NCBI GenBank assembly: GCA_023091665.1
Contig: JALJCQ010000017.1
Span: forward strand, 372,001-436,000
Direction: 5' to 3'
Origin: Pythium myriotylum
Taxonomy: Eukaryota; Oomycota; Peronosporomycetes; Pythiales; Pythiaceae
DNA: 64,000 nt
Shown here: positions 50,430 through 60,931 of the stretch, in pieces
Layout of the letters: each line of letters opens with the position of its first letter
How positions within the stretch are numbered: the stretch's first letter is position 1
Position numbers and translations under genes: made by a program
The notes under the pieces: model-generated
Told to the model about the DNA's origin: nothing
What the model saw: the letters and a program-made list of their open reading frames with translations, nothing else
The model's database searches: none

Positions 50430-50645
50430 ATGAACATTGTCACGCGTGCGGTTCTCGCGGTTGCGGTGCTGGCGGTTGCGCTTCAGTCGGCGGTGGTTTC
50501 GGGCGAGCAGCCGGCGCCGCTCGAGCAGCGTCGCGCCGAGATGCGGGCTCGCATGCTCCAGGCGCGGATGGCACGACTTGCGGCTTATGACAAGAAGGAA
50601 TACGACTTTTACCACCGCAATGATAACAAGGGCAAGCGTGCGTGA
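50430..50645 (+). CDS. Small secreted protein, 71 residues
   Basis: ATG at 50430 in a frame open from 50361. A clear signal peptide (VTRAVLAVAVLAVALQSAVV, likely cleaved near SG/EQ), then a short, strongly charged chain (QRRAEMRARMLQARMARLAA, ending in a lysine/arginine-rich tail). No cysteines after the signal and no RxLR-dEER pattern. Function unknown. The compact size, export signal and own initiator-like upstream sequence support a real gene. Confidence 0.65.
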   Translation: MNIVTRAVLAVAVLAVALQSAVVSGEQPAPLEQRRAEMRARMLQARMARLAAYDKKEYDFYHRNDNKGKRA

Positions 50646-51484
50646 ACGAGACTGCTATCACTACCACACACGGATACCGAAGAGGTGGAGATTACAATCA
50701 CAACATGTATAATGAAAAAAGACCTCCTTTTGTATAAGTTGCGTTCGACCGTCTTTGAGTGGAATTTGAAAAGCAGATCAAATTATAATCCGACAGGCCC
50801 CGTTATCCTGCTTGACGATGACTCGCGTCCGCGATGATCCCAGACAACCTGCCACGCTGAGCAAATAGTAACAGGCCCACCAGCACAGCCCCCTTCCGAG
50901 CGTTTGGGATTCATACAGATGGACTTGATGTACTTGATTTGCATCAATATCTTCACAATAAGAATCTGAACAATTATCCAGTGCATGAGCTCTTCTTCGG
51001 CGATCGTGTGCGATCTGCGAGTCGCAGGTCCGAGTCGCCACTTCAAGCTCGCTCCGTGGACCTCAAAACTCAATCTTCGTCAATTGGTCGTCGTTCCGGA
51101 AGTGACCGGTGAATTGTTTTGATGACCATCGTCCATCAATCGGGCGAAGAGTGATGATGCTCCTCCGTCGTTCCGCCTCTCCACGACGCCCCATACAAAG
51201 CCCAAGTGCAGAAACGCCTCTTTTTCTCCACCCGCCTCTCCATCACAACACACCACTCTAGAAATACCCAACAACTAATCCTTTCCACGAATTTTGAATT
51301 CATTTAAAGCAAATAAACCAATTATCAACTGTTAACATGCATAAACGCTCCATGACGATCCTAATCTAGTGTGTGCTCCAGGCAAGGCAAATCGGTCCAT
51401 TATTTTTCGTTCCGGTATTTTATCTGGGTTTTCTTGGTCCGCGGCACTTCGACACAAGCCAAGCTTCCTTCCTTCCGAGACGCC
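50646..51484. other. Intergenic, no gene recognised
   Basis: Overlapping short frames on both strands without recognisable products; AT-richer than neighbours, as expected for UTR/promoter sequence. Confidence 0.45.
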
Positions 51485-52147
51485 ATGGCCGTGCGCGTGC
51501 GCGGGCTGCGCGAGGTGCCGCTGGAGCGGCTGCTCTTCGTGGTGGTGCTGGGCTGCTCGCTGCTGCTGCTCTCGGTCGTGATGCTGCGCAGCGAGCAGGC
51601 GGACGGCGTGACCAAGGCGGCGCCGCGCACGTTCCGCGACGGCTTCATCGTGGCCGAGCAGAGCGACGTGCGGCGCGCGGAAAGCAACGAGACGCTCGTG
51701 GAGAAGAAAACGAACGCCGTCGGTACCCAAGTGCACGTGGAGCAGCAGGGCGAGCACACGATGACCAAGATCAAGACCGAGGACGGCGACGAGATCACGA
51801 TCAAGCGCGCGGCCAAGTCCAACAAGATCACGACCATCTCGGCCCACGAAGACGGCAAGATCACGATCGAGAACAAGGACGGCAAGGCGGCGCGAGCGAC
51901 CGAAGAGGCCGACGATGGACAAAGGGAGGGCGAGAAGAAAGGAGGAGGAATACAGGACGCGACGGCGCTGCTCGTGGACGAGAACGACACGTTGGCGGTG
52001 GAGACGAACCAGCAGCGGCGGATAGACGACGAGGAAAATGCCAAGAAGAACAAGAAAGTGACGGTCGTGGAGCTGGGTCGCTCGCTCACGAAGGTGAGCG
52101 TCCAGAGCGTCGAGGAAGAAGGAGACAGCACCGCGACGCGGCGGTGA
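51485..52147 (+). CDS. Single-pass membrane protein, 220 residues, unknown function
   Basis: ATG at 51485 (the frame extends upstream without a better start). Short basic N-terminus, one hydrophobic segment (about residues 16-34, LLFVVVLGCSLLLLSVVML), then a highly charged chain with alternating ITI/TIK/TIE strands (KIKTEDGDEITIKRAAKSN, HEDGKITIENKDGK), which may form a repetitive beta structure, and a polar tail. Topology type II by the positive-inside rule. No family recognised. Confidence 0.65.
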   Translation: MAVRVRGLREVPLERLLFVVVLGCSLLLLSVVMLRSEQADGVTKAAPRTFRDGFIVAEQSDVRRAESNETLVEKKTNAVGTQVHVEQQGEHTMTKIKTEDGDEITIKRAAKSNKITTISAHEDGKITIENKDGKAARATEEADDGQREGEKKGGGIQDATALLVDENDTLAVETNQQRRIDDEENAKKNKKVTVVELGRSLTKVSVQSVEEEGDSTATRR

Positions 52148-52343
52148 GAAAGAGAGACAGAGCACGGAACCCCCCCCCCCCCAGAAACACCTAGTTAGGC
52201 CATGTAGTCCCGTAGTATTTAAAACGCCCGTTGAGAGTGAATGGATGGATCCTCGCAATCCAAACCCCACGTCATGACGAGACTTTGCTTTTTTGTAAAA
52301 GGACGAGGTGACAAGTCGCCGACGCTTTGAAGAGACGGATCAC
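52148..52343. other. Convergent 3' region with a C run
   Basis: Short region between two converging genes; a run of about 14 C occurs near 52171-52183. Nothing else seen. Confidence 0.45.
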
Positions 52344-54013
52344 TCACTCTTTGTGACCTTTGGCGCACTCCAGGAACCGCTTGAACTTGGAATCGGGGCG
52401 ACGCTGTTTGCCAGACAGATTCCGTGTGAGAAAATAGTCGTTGCGTAGGGTCGACTTGTACGTATTGTCCTCACCTGTTGAAGCTCGATGTTCGTACGCA
52501 TCTCGAGGATCTTCAGCAGCTCCGATCGGTCCAGTGTGCCGTTCTCTGCCATGTGAGTATTGTCAGATCCTCTCCTGGAAGTGAAGATTAAGTTTTGAGG
52601 CGACTTTACCGTTGTTGTCAAACACACGGAACACCAGCTGAACGACGGGGAAGGGCAGCTCGACGCCCGTGACGACCTTGACGGCGTGGATGAAGTCGGC
52701 CTCGGTGATCTCCTCGGCGCCCGTGAGTTCAAACGCGAGCTTGATGTCAGCCACGTTGCTCTCGACGTTGAAGTGGAACTTGTAGAAGTCCTCCCACGTC
52801 ACGACTTCGTCGCTCGCGTTGAGCTTCTCGACGCGTTCGAGGTACGACGGTAAACGGTCGGCGTCGAAGCACGAGAGCAGCGTGATCGCGAAGTCGTGGA
52901 CCGACACGACCTGCACGCTCTTCTTCGACGGGTGCGGCTTGGCGTACAGTTCGAACTCGGCCTTGAGCAGGTCCTTGCGCAGCACGTCGAGCGCGGCTTC
53001 GAGCTCCGCCGCGCGGATCTTTTGCCCAAACGTACCAAAAAGGTACTTTGTAAGGCGAGGGAGCGTTTCCTCGGCGGAGAACCGCACGGGCTGCTCGCCC
53101 TCTTTCGTCGTAATGGCGCGCAGCAGGTTCTCGATCACGTGGCAGAACTCTTCCTTGTCCACAGCGCCGTCTCCGTCCAAATCGAACATGCAGAACGCGA
53201 CATCAAAGTGTTCTCGTGGAACTACAATATCCATACACGTCCATCAGCAGAAGAACACCACGTGTCGTGGAAAAGATCCATGCGCACTCTGTAGTAAGTG
53301 GATGAGCAAGTAGCACTCCTCGAACGTGATCAGCCCGTTCGCGTTGCCCACAAAGTCGCACTTGTACTCCACGTCCGGATGCTGCACACACACACACACA
53401 CACACCAAAAAAGCACATCGCAGCATACACCTCGTAAGCAACCCCAGCAACCATCTCCAATGAATGCCTTTTACCCTACCGGCAGCCGTGTGTGGAAGCG
53501 GGGCAGGATGAGCGAGTGCACCAAGTCGGTGTAGGTCATGGCCGCGACGGGGTCGGCGCCTTCCTTGGCGATGGTCTTGGACGCGTAGAGCTCGAACCGC
53601 TTGGCGAGCGAGTCGATCGCCACGCGCACTTTCTTGTACTCGTCCAAGTGGATCTTCATGAGGTCGACTTCTTCGAGCTTGGCCTTGTGGCGCGTGCGCG
53701 ACTTGAGCAGGTGGCGCTTGCCCGATCGCGCCGGCTTGGACTCGTCGCCGCCGACAAGCGACGAGCCACTGCTCTCGCTGCCCGGCAGCGCCACGGCCGG
53801 CAGCACGGCGGCCTTGGCGTCGCATCGCGCGTCTTCCTCCGTCGCCGTCGCCGTCGCCACGACGACACCGGCGCCAACGGCGGCCGCGAGCAGCGACCAC
53901 TGCGCGCGGTCGCTGGGCACCGCCTGCGCCGTCACGAGCACAGCGCGACTAGCGAAACCCTTTGCCGCCTGCGCGTGGAGCGCGCGCAGCGTGCCGCGCA
54001 GCATCGTCGTCAT
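52344..54013 (-). CDS. MICU-type EF-hand regulator of the mitochondrial calcium uniporter
   Basis: Five exons, complement(52344..52403, 52475..52545, 52610..53221, 53288..53381, 53480..54013), 456 residues; all introns GT-AG, 64-98 bp, phases consistent. The N-terminus is basic, then hydrophobic (WSLLAAAVGAGVVVATA), suiting mitochondrial import and an intermembrane-space anchor. Exon 2 encodes NGLITFEECYLLIHLLQ; exon 3 has the first canonical EF-hand DLDGDGAVDKEEF (about 219-231) and the long inter-EF helical lobe; the exon 3/4 junction forms the second EF loop DNNENGTLDRSE. The last exon ends FKRFLECAKGHKE. Family role: calcium-dependent gatekeeping of MCU. The first intron carries a CA repeat at its acceptor. 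It shares a 178-bp divergent promoter with the PH gene. Confidence 0.9.
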
Positions 54014-54084
54014 ATATACTCAGAGCTCGAGAGGTGATCTTCTGAGGAGGGGATCCTGATTTGGGGGTTGTCTGCGGAGCGAGT

Positions 54085-54117
54085 TAACTTATGCGAGACC
54101 AGGTCTCGACTAAGTTA
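54085..54117. promoter_or_regulatory. Dyad in the bidirectional promoter of the MICU-like and PH genes
   Basis: TAACTTATGCGAGACC and GGTCTCGACTAAGTTA form an inverted repeat around one central base (54101), with two internal mismatches. It lies midway between the divergent ATGs at 54013 and 54192, so it is placed to serve both genes. Either a binding site for a dimeric factor or a cruciform-prone element. Confidence 0.5.
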
Positions 54118-54191
54118 CCTTGAAGAGGTGTTCAGCTGGGAAACTGTCTTTTGACTACCGGGTCGCCCACTGAGCTCCTGAGGAGCTCCAA

Positions 54192-55390
54192 ATGGGAATG
54201 GCAGAAGAGTCGCGGCGCATGAACAGCCTCGCGCCGCGCCGCTCCGTGTCGGCCGTCGCGCGCGCCGTGGCGCCCAGCGAGGCGCTGCAGCGCTCGCTCA
54301 GCGCGCGCGCGGACCCGCGCCGCCAGTCGATGAACGACGCGGCGTACGACCGCGCGGCGCAGCTGCGGCGCCAGTCGCTCCACCACAAGGCCGCGTGCTC
54401 GGGCAGCGAGACGGCCGCCGACCTCACGGCGTACTACTCGTTCTCGCGGCGGCGAGGCAGCGTCGCGAGCGAAGACCAAGGAGGTAGGATCCAGGGACCC
54501 GGTGGGTGGGTCGTGGTCATTGGAAGACGAGCCACGGGACCACCAGACCAACGGGTTCTGGTTTCTCGACGTTTGATGATGATGACGACGGGATGGCGGT
54601 ATTTACGTGTAGGGCTCTCGGGCTTTCTCGAGTACAAGCGCCTGGACGGAAGCTGGCGACCGTTCCTGTTTCAGACCATCGGCTACCAGCTCGTTGTCTT
54701 CCGCGTGCAGGTGCGAGGATCTGGCCGTTTGGATCGTTGTTTTTTGGCGGGAGGAGATTGACGAAGATGGTTTGGGAGCATAGGTGACCCACCAAGTGCA
54801 AGTCATGTCCACGGACATTCGCGACGCGAGCGAGATCGCGTTGGTCAACGACGGCGATCTTAACAGTACGATGGTTCCGTTCTTCTCTTGGTGGATCCAT
54901 ATCGTGGGTCTACTAACGACAACAACAAAAAACCATGCAGACACCAAGCTCTTCCGCCTCGGCATCAACAACACGGTCATCACGCTGCGCGCTATTTCGC
55001 ACCACGTTGCCATGTACTGGGTCGATGGGCTGCGGCAGCTACGCGCCGGAAAGCTCCCGGACCTCCACCGGGACCGACTCACTGTCGGTGAGACAATAGA
55101 GACCACGTTGAAGTGGCGAGCTGGTAATCACTGATAATCCCCCTCATCCCACAGAGTCCGAAGACGATATCTTCCGACAGATCGACCAAATGAGCCAGAT
55201 GCGCGAGTGGCGCCCGCCGCCGTCGCCCGAGCAGGGGTACTGTGGGCTCTGCATCCCGTGCTTTGGCTGGTTCTGTCTCGGCGGCGTCAACGCCGAGAAA
55301 GACACGTCGCTCGCTGTCGCATTCACCACTACCCACAGCCCGAGACCGCCCTCGCGGCCGGTACCAGTCCACGACGATACTTGGGACTAA
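54192..55390 (+). CDS. PH-domain protein with serine/arginine-rich N-terminus and cysteine-rich tail
   Basis: Five exons: 54192-54483, 54613-54710, 54784-54865, 54941-55087, 55155-55390; 284 residues; all introns GT-AG (67-129 bp) with matching phases. Exon 1 is basic, serine-rich and likely disordered, with RRQS motifs that look like kinase sites. Exons 2-4 build a PH-like domain (GFLEYKRLDGSWRPFLFQTI, YQLVVFRVQ, TKLFRLGINNTVITLRAISH, MYWVDGLRQLRAGK). Exon 5 has GYCGLCIPCFGWFCLGGVNA, a cysteine-rich, possibly acylated or membrane-associating segment. Likely binds phosphoinositides at a membrane; partners unknown. Splice sites were chosen to keep the PH fold continuous. Confidence 0.8.
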
Positions 55391-56168
55391 TAATCTCGTT
55401 GTTCTCCCTCCCCCTCCCCGCTCTCGATTTTCGTTTGCTCATGTCAACACTACCAACTAAGAATAAATTGGAGCAGAGTACTCGCATCTTAATGAACTCG
55501 TAAATGCAATTGGTCCATTCGGTAAAGATCCAAAAGATCTCCTTCCACGTGACGACTCGTGAATCGTCGTAAAATGCGCTTGAACTTGCTTAGCAGAAAC
55601 GAGTCCGAGGGGCGCTTGTTGGAAACACAGAAGGTCTCGGCAAAACGGTTGGCCTCGAGAAGCTCTGTTTCTGGCCATCGACAAATTTATACAGGGGCCA
55701 AATCAACTGGATCGGTCGCGTTCAGGTGGATGGGCTATCGCAAGGTATCAGTTGTCATCCTCCTCCACCCACGTGAGCTCGTGTTCCGATGGAAAGTGGA
55801 CGTTTCACTTTGCACGGTCCAAACTTTTGGTTTGGAGCTTCCTCCATATAAATTTCTTTCCATCAACTTGAGTGAAATGCAACGCGCGACCTGTTCTGTT
55901 CAGTGCTGTCATTGATGACGATCTCTTTTCGCCCCGGACGGCGTCGCCAACCGTAATCTTTCGGTTTCAGGCCGAAGAGGAGAGCGAGTAGCCCTTGAGG
56001 AGCGTCGTATAAAAAGCCACAGGTCCCCTCGCCTGCAGTTTTTATTCCAGCACAGCGTTGTGAGCATTCCATCTCTCTCTCTCTCTCTCTGCTGCTTTTC
56101 TCTTTCTCTCTCGGTTTCCCCAGCCTCGCCACTTGAGCCGTCCGTGAAAGACCACTCGACTAATCCGG
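55391..56168. other. Intergenic, CT microsatellite
   Basis: A (TC)n-rich tract lies at about 56070-56115, close before the next ATG, which may act as a pyrimidine-rich promoter or 5' UTR element. No gene recognised. Confidence 0.45.
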
Positions 56169-57095
56169 ATGCTGTCCATCCCGCACTTGTCCTCATCGTC
56201 GCGGCGGCGGCGTGACGAGCTCACCTCCTCCTCGTCTTCCTCGACGTCCTTGGTCGTGCTCGGCCCACAAGTGCCGAGTACCAAGACCCGTCGCCACCGC
56301 CGCGTCTCCAAGAACTGCCGCAATCTGAGCCGCTTCGGCGCCGACTACGTGGGCTTTCGACGCACGGGCAACGTCCACGAGCAGCGCATGGCCGACGCAC
56401 TGGCCGTCGTGCAGAACCAAGTGCAGGCGCTCGAGCGGCGCCGTGCACTGCTCGAGACCATCCACCTCACGCGCTACGCCAACGCGCGGCTCCTCGCCGC
56501 CGACAAAGTGCGCGAGTACTACGACCACTTTTGCTGCGGCTTCGACCCGCGCGTCGTCGACCGCAGCCGCTTGCTCGAGTCGATCTTGCGCTCGATCTTA
56601 TTGGAGACCGTGGAGAGCCCGGCGTTCGCGACGATCGACCAGTTCTTGCTGCAGTGGGCCAATTACTCCAAGTACCACGCCAAAGTGACGATCTCAATCC
56701 AGTCGATTCAGCCGCTCGAAGATAGTGAGTCGCCTGACAGCGTCGTCGTCAAGTGCGCGGGGCTCACGACGTTTCGGATCTCGCGAGACACGATCAAACA
56801 TTTTTTCCAGCCCATCTTGAACGACGAAGCGCTCGTGCAGCAACTCGTGGGCAAGGAGTACTGCTTCCCGTTCGTGACGCTCTTCCACTTCAGCACCGAC
56901 TCAGGTCGCGTCTTCCGTCTCGAGCCGCGTGCTGATCTCGCTGCCGGGCTGTTTAATCTCGTGAGCGATCCGTTCGCGACTGTCAAGCTGCTCAGCGCGT
57001 CGAAGCTCACGACCGATGGGCTACTTAACGCATATCCAGAGCCAGAGAAGCCGGCGATCGCAACGAAGCCGTCAAGCGCGGGCACAGTAGGATGA
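56169..57095 (+). CDS. Coiled-coil protein, possible bZIP-derived oomycete family, 308 residues
   Basis: Single exon, ATG at 56169. A serine/arginine-rich start with KTRRHRRVSKNCRNL, then a coiled coil (HEQRMADALAVVQNQVQALE), followed by a helical/sheet domain (YYDHFCCGFDPRVVDRSRLL, ATIDQFLLQWANYSKY, ISRDTIKHFFQPILNDEALV). This is the plan of many oomycete proteins with a degenerate bZIP followed by an aromatic, SnoaL/START-like domain. The basic region is not a convincing DNA-binding bZIP. Function unknown. Confidence 0.7.
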   Translation: MLSIPHLSSSSRRRRDELTSSSSSSTSLVVLGPQVPSTKTRRHRRVSKNCRNLSRFGADYVGFRRTGNVHEQRMADALAVVQNQVQALERRRALLETIHLTRYANARLLAADKVREYYDHFCCGFDPRVVDRSRLLESILRSILLETVESPAFATIDQFLLQWANYSKYHAKVTISIQSIQPLEDSESPDSVVVKCAGLTTFRISRDTIKHFFQPILNDEALVQQLVGKEYCFPFVTLFHFSTDSGRVFRLEPRADLAAGLFNLVSDPFATVKLLSASKLTTDGLLNAYPEPEKPAIATKPSSAGTVG

Positions 57096-57144
57096 TGATC
57101 ATGGTATTTATTGCGTGGGATAATAAACCCGTTGTATTATAATT

Positions 57145-58616
57145 TCACGAACTCTCCACGCGCTCGTACATGATCGTGATGAGCACTCTGATGACACTAA
57201 GGAACCGCTCCCAGCTCGCGAGTAGCGCGCTGCGCGTCTCTTCGCCGTGGAGATACCACACGTCGAGTTTGGCCAATGAGCTGTAATAGCGAGAAATCGA
57301 ATTAGTTGTTTGCACTGGGAAAGACACAACTGCAACGCAAGCACTTACTCGATCAACGCGGAGAAAACATGATTGAGCTGCGACTGCTGGATCCCGCAGT
57401 CGCGCAGAACCCGCAACACCATCGTGGCAAGGTTGCCCATGAGGTCTTTTAGTTCCTTCGGCATCGAGAGCCCTGCACCAATCGTCAGCAAGCCGTGGAC
57501 AATCAGGTACAGTTTGACGGTGAGCTCTCGCATGGTCTCGGGCTCATAGGATTCGTTAAGCTGCGTCATGACGTGATTCCTGTATACAGCGAGGGCATCA
57601 GAGTCGTTGATTAGATGCGCCTTGAGGTCACGGAGACAGTTGGTCATGTTCATGCTCAGATCCAGACCGATCGTCGCGCGCACACTCATCGGCCCGAGCC
57701 GGTCCTGCAGCAGCTGGAGGCTGGGCCACTCGTTCGTGTCGTAGCTCCGAAGACAAATGTCAGCGGCGTTCTCCACTGGACTGATAGCCGCACTAACGGG
57801 AAGCTGCGTTGCCAACGCCATGGGTGGTGGTGGAATCGGCGGTGGCGTCATCTCCTTGAGCTGTGGGGTTGCTGGGGCGCTCGTGCTAGCGGCTGCATCT
57901 CCAAGAGCGGGTCTAGCTCTCAGCAGCAGCGGCGATTGTTTACGCTGCGGGATCCAGTGGACCATGATGAGCGCCGTAGCGAAGAGCAGATCATGCCACG
58001 TGAGAAAGCTCGTGGCCTTGTACGTTGGGTGCACCTCGAAGCGCCCGTGGAGCAAGAACAGCACACATGCGTACTTGCTCGCGAGCTTCTCCGAGAGCGA
58101 AAACATCTCGCTCACGGTCGAGCAGACGACGCCTTGAAAGTTGCGATCCTCCATGGCCGAATAGACACGCCTTAGATTCTCCAGTTGTCGCCTACAGCTC
58201 TTGAGCGTGCGCTGTGCGTACTCAGAGATCTCATCGAGATCTTTTTGGATCTTGGTCGTACTTAGCTTCTTGCCGAGCAGCCAGCGCGCGACGTGGCCAT
58301 CGATCGAGTAGTACCGCTCGATCATAAAGTGCTGCTGCAGCGGCGGGATCTGGAAGAGCAGCTGCGAGCGGAAGAGGCTCGGCTGCAGCAAATAGTGCTC
58401 GAGCTTCTCGAAGAGGCGGTACTGGTCCACTGTGTCCCGCCAGAGCAGCTCGCGCATCTTGGCGGCGTCGCCGATCGCCGGCAGGTGGTCGTGTTGCGAC
58501 GACTGCAACCGCTGCGCCAGTGCATCTGTGACGTTGAGTCCTTGCAGCCAGAGCGCGTAGACCTCTTCGTTGATGCGCACGGGGTCCGTCAGGAACGCCT
58601 CGAAGACCTCGCGCAT
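57145..58616 (-). CDS. FIBP: FIBP homologue (acidic FGF intracellular-binding protein family)
   Basis: Two exons, complement(57145..57280, 57349..58616), 467 residues. The 68-bp intron starts GTAAGT and ends TACAG; it joins FSALI-D to SLAKLDVWYLHGEE. Family segments: NEEVYALWLQGLNVTDALAQ, LLFQIPPLQQHFMIERYYSID, GKKLSTTKIQKDLDEISE, TLKSCRRQLENLRRV, EKLASKYACVLFLL, and a C-terminal helical region. A proline/alanine-rich insert (about 235-285) is not in animal FIBP. The start at 58616 fits the short FIBP N-terminus. The molecular role of FIBP is not well settled even in animals. Divergent from membrane-family copy C (ATGs 267 bp apart). Confidence 0.9.
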
Positions 58617-58882
58617 CCTCGCGCCGTCTTTCCTCCCACGAGGTGAGCTCCTTGCTCAGAATCAGATCGAGGAGCTTTTCCGAGAAGCTAATTAGAATCA
58701 GTTTTATAGCTGGCTTAGTTTATGTGGAACAGGATCAAGTTGAAGCTAATCTGCGACGTGTGCTGCAATTGTCGTGCTGGTTCCCGACAGTACTTTCCGC
58801 ATGGCTGCTATTTAAAGGTCACGACCGTGGCTGCTGCTTCGCGTGAGCACTCTTCAGTGTCCGAATAGTGCCTTCCGTTCCC

Positions 58883-60640
58883 ATGGCTTTCTTTCGCTCA
58901 CGGCTACTTCGCGCCGCCGGGGAGCTCTGGGTGCGATCCCAAGTCGAACTCCACGGTCGCTACTCGCTCGAGCGGTTCCGAGAAGTCGTCACCCACGCCG
59001 AGACCTCCTCTTGGTTTGTTAATCTCGCTACACTGCTGTGTGCTCCACTTCCTGGACTCGTCTACTTGCTTGTGATGGATTCCTTCCCGTTGTCGTCTCC
59101 GCATGCTGGCTTGTCTCATCAAACGACGTGGCTCTTTGTCCGTGTTGGCGCTATGGGTCTGCTCCGAACGTTGGTTCTCAGCTATCAGCTCCAACAAACC
59201 TCTACAATTTTTGCTCTCTCACGACTTCAGCTTGCTGCAATGTGCGTGAGTACATCGGCTGCGGGAGTCGCTGCGTTTGCAGTCGTCGGAGAGTACTGGG
59301 TTTTTCCGATCCCTTTCGGAGTTTTGTTGATGCAGCTTCCGTGGGGCCTCACGATTGGTGTGGGCTACCAATGGTGTTGGAGAGATGTGGCACGCCAGGA
59401 CCCAGTTGCACGCGCACGACTCCTCCGGTACGAAGGTATCGTCAAGGGTCAATCTATGTTGCTCTTCACGTACATTGCGTACTACATTCTCTACTGCTTC
59501 GCCGGACAGGTATACCAGCCGATCGTATCGCTTTTGCCTCCCATCATCAAGCTCATCTTCAAGCACAAAGCTCGCAGGAATCTCTACGACATGGTGGACT
59601 TTGCGCCGTGCGCCATCGTGTCGAACGTCGACGCCTTCCACACAGTCTTCGTTTCGGCCGCAACCCAGCAGGCTAAAGGCAGCGCTTCGATCGCTGTCGT
59701 CATGGTGGTCGACATGGTGCAGTGCGTTGTCGCGTACATAGATGTTATCGACGTCGTGTTGCGTGTCGAGAAAGCAGCGCAAAGGAGTGAGAAAAATAAT
59801 CCCAAACGCACAAAACCGGATCCGTCGCGACGGGGTTCATTATTGTTCCGAGAAACGTTCGGCGTGGTTGATCACGCATTATATCTCCTTGACACATTCC
59901 CCCGCATCGGAAATCACCCATCGGTTGCTCTTCCACAATACTTGGGTCGGAGCGCTGCAGCTTTCTCAACCGTCGACGAAGTCTCGGTGAGCAGGATCAC
60001 TCCGGTCGAGAACGTATGCCGAGTAGCGAGGTGTCATTATGGTCCAGCAGTCACATCTGTCACCGGCCGAGCAGAGCCACGTGCAATGCGTCCAGAGCGT
60101 GCTTCAGATGTTCCACATGATCGAGTTCTACGTGCTCGTCGAGTTTGTCGAAGTCGCTATCGCCTGTGTCTACAGTGCGTTCTTCCCTCACGGATGGCTC
60201 CGATTATACCGTACTGATCTGACGACGTGGTTCTTGCTAGCCCTCTACGTGTTCGGCGTCAGCCGCATGGCCAACCGCGTCTACTACCCAACATTCAAGA
60301 ACGCGACTGACGACACCATCAACAAGACGCTGACCAATCTCGTCACCTACTCGGCACTAGAACTGCTCTCATTCGTGCTCTTTTGCCTTGTTATCAACCG
60401 ACATCTGCAACACATCTCGACAGTCCAGCAATTGGCATTCGTGGTGCAAAAGCACTGGAAGATTGTGGTGCCGATGATCGCGTGGTGGATGATCCTGGTC
60501 GTGCAGCTCAATCTGGAGCACTTTGGTGGGTTTGTTGGAGGGCTTGATTGGGTGTGTGTTTTGGTGTTCTGACTTGTCTACGTCATGCGTCACGTTCAGG
60601 CATGGACTTTACGTTTTCGTTCCGTTGGATGCACAAGTGA
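58883..60640 (+). CDS. Polytopic membrane protein, three-member family, copy C
   Basis: ATG at 58883. N-terminal block VELHGRYSLERFREVVTHAETSS, hydrophobic segments through residue ~250, then DHALYLLDTFPRIGNHPSVALPQYL. Near 60014-60047 the frame changes. Either a 34-bp GT-AG intron (GTATGC...CCAG, phase 0 on both sides, giving 549 residues) or a 1-base indel in a variable loop explains it; 34 bp is unusually short and the loop would be shorter than in copies A and B, so I lean slightly to an indel. Coding then continues from LSPAEQSHVQCVQSV through the C-terminal membrane segments. The final intron (60526-60599, GTGGG...TCAG) and last exon (60600-60640, encoding MDFTFSFRWMHK and stop) match copy B. 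Confidence 0.75.
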
Positions 60641-60931
60641 TCACGGTAGCGTTTGAATGGGATCAGTCAAGCCGAAACCAACCCCCCCCCCCCCCCCCCC
60701 CCCCGCGCGCAGCTTCGAAGTAGCGACTTTACCATCAGATATTCGGCAACCAGCCAAATGTGTCCTGTACGGAAAGTCATTTTGAAACATTGTTGGCATG
60801 GTGTCCCAAAAAATATTTGAATTTACCACCGTTCTCATGCTATAAAGCCACAGTATTTCTTGCAGCCCACCCCCCCGCCAATGATGTTGACACTGGTCCG
60901 TGCAAAACGTCAGCGCGTTTCCCAAACATGT
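60641..60931. other. Convergent 3' region with a 24-base C run
   Basis: A C homopolymer lies at about 60681-60704. No gene recognised between the stops of copy C and the LRR gene. Confidence 0.5.
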
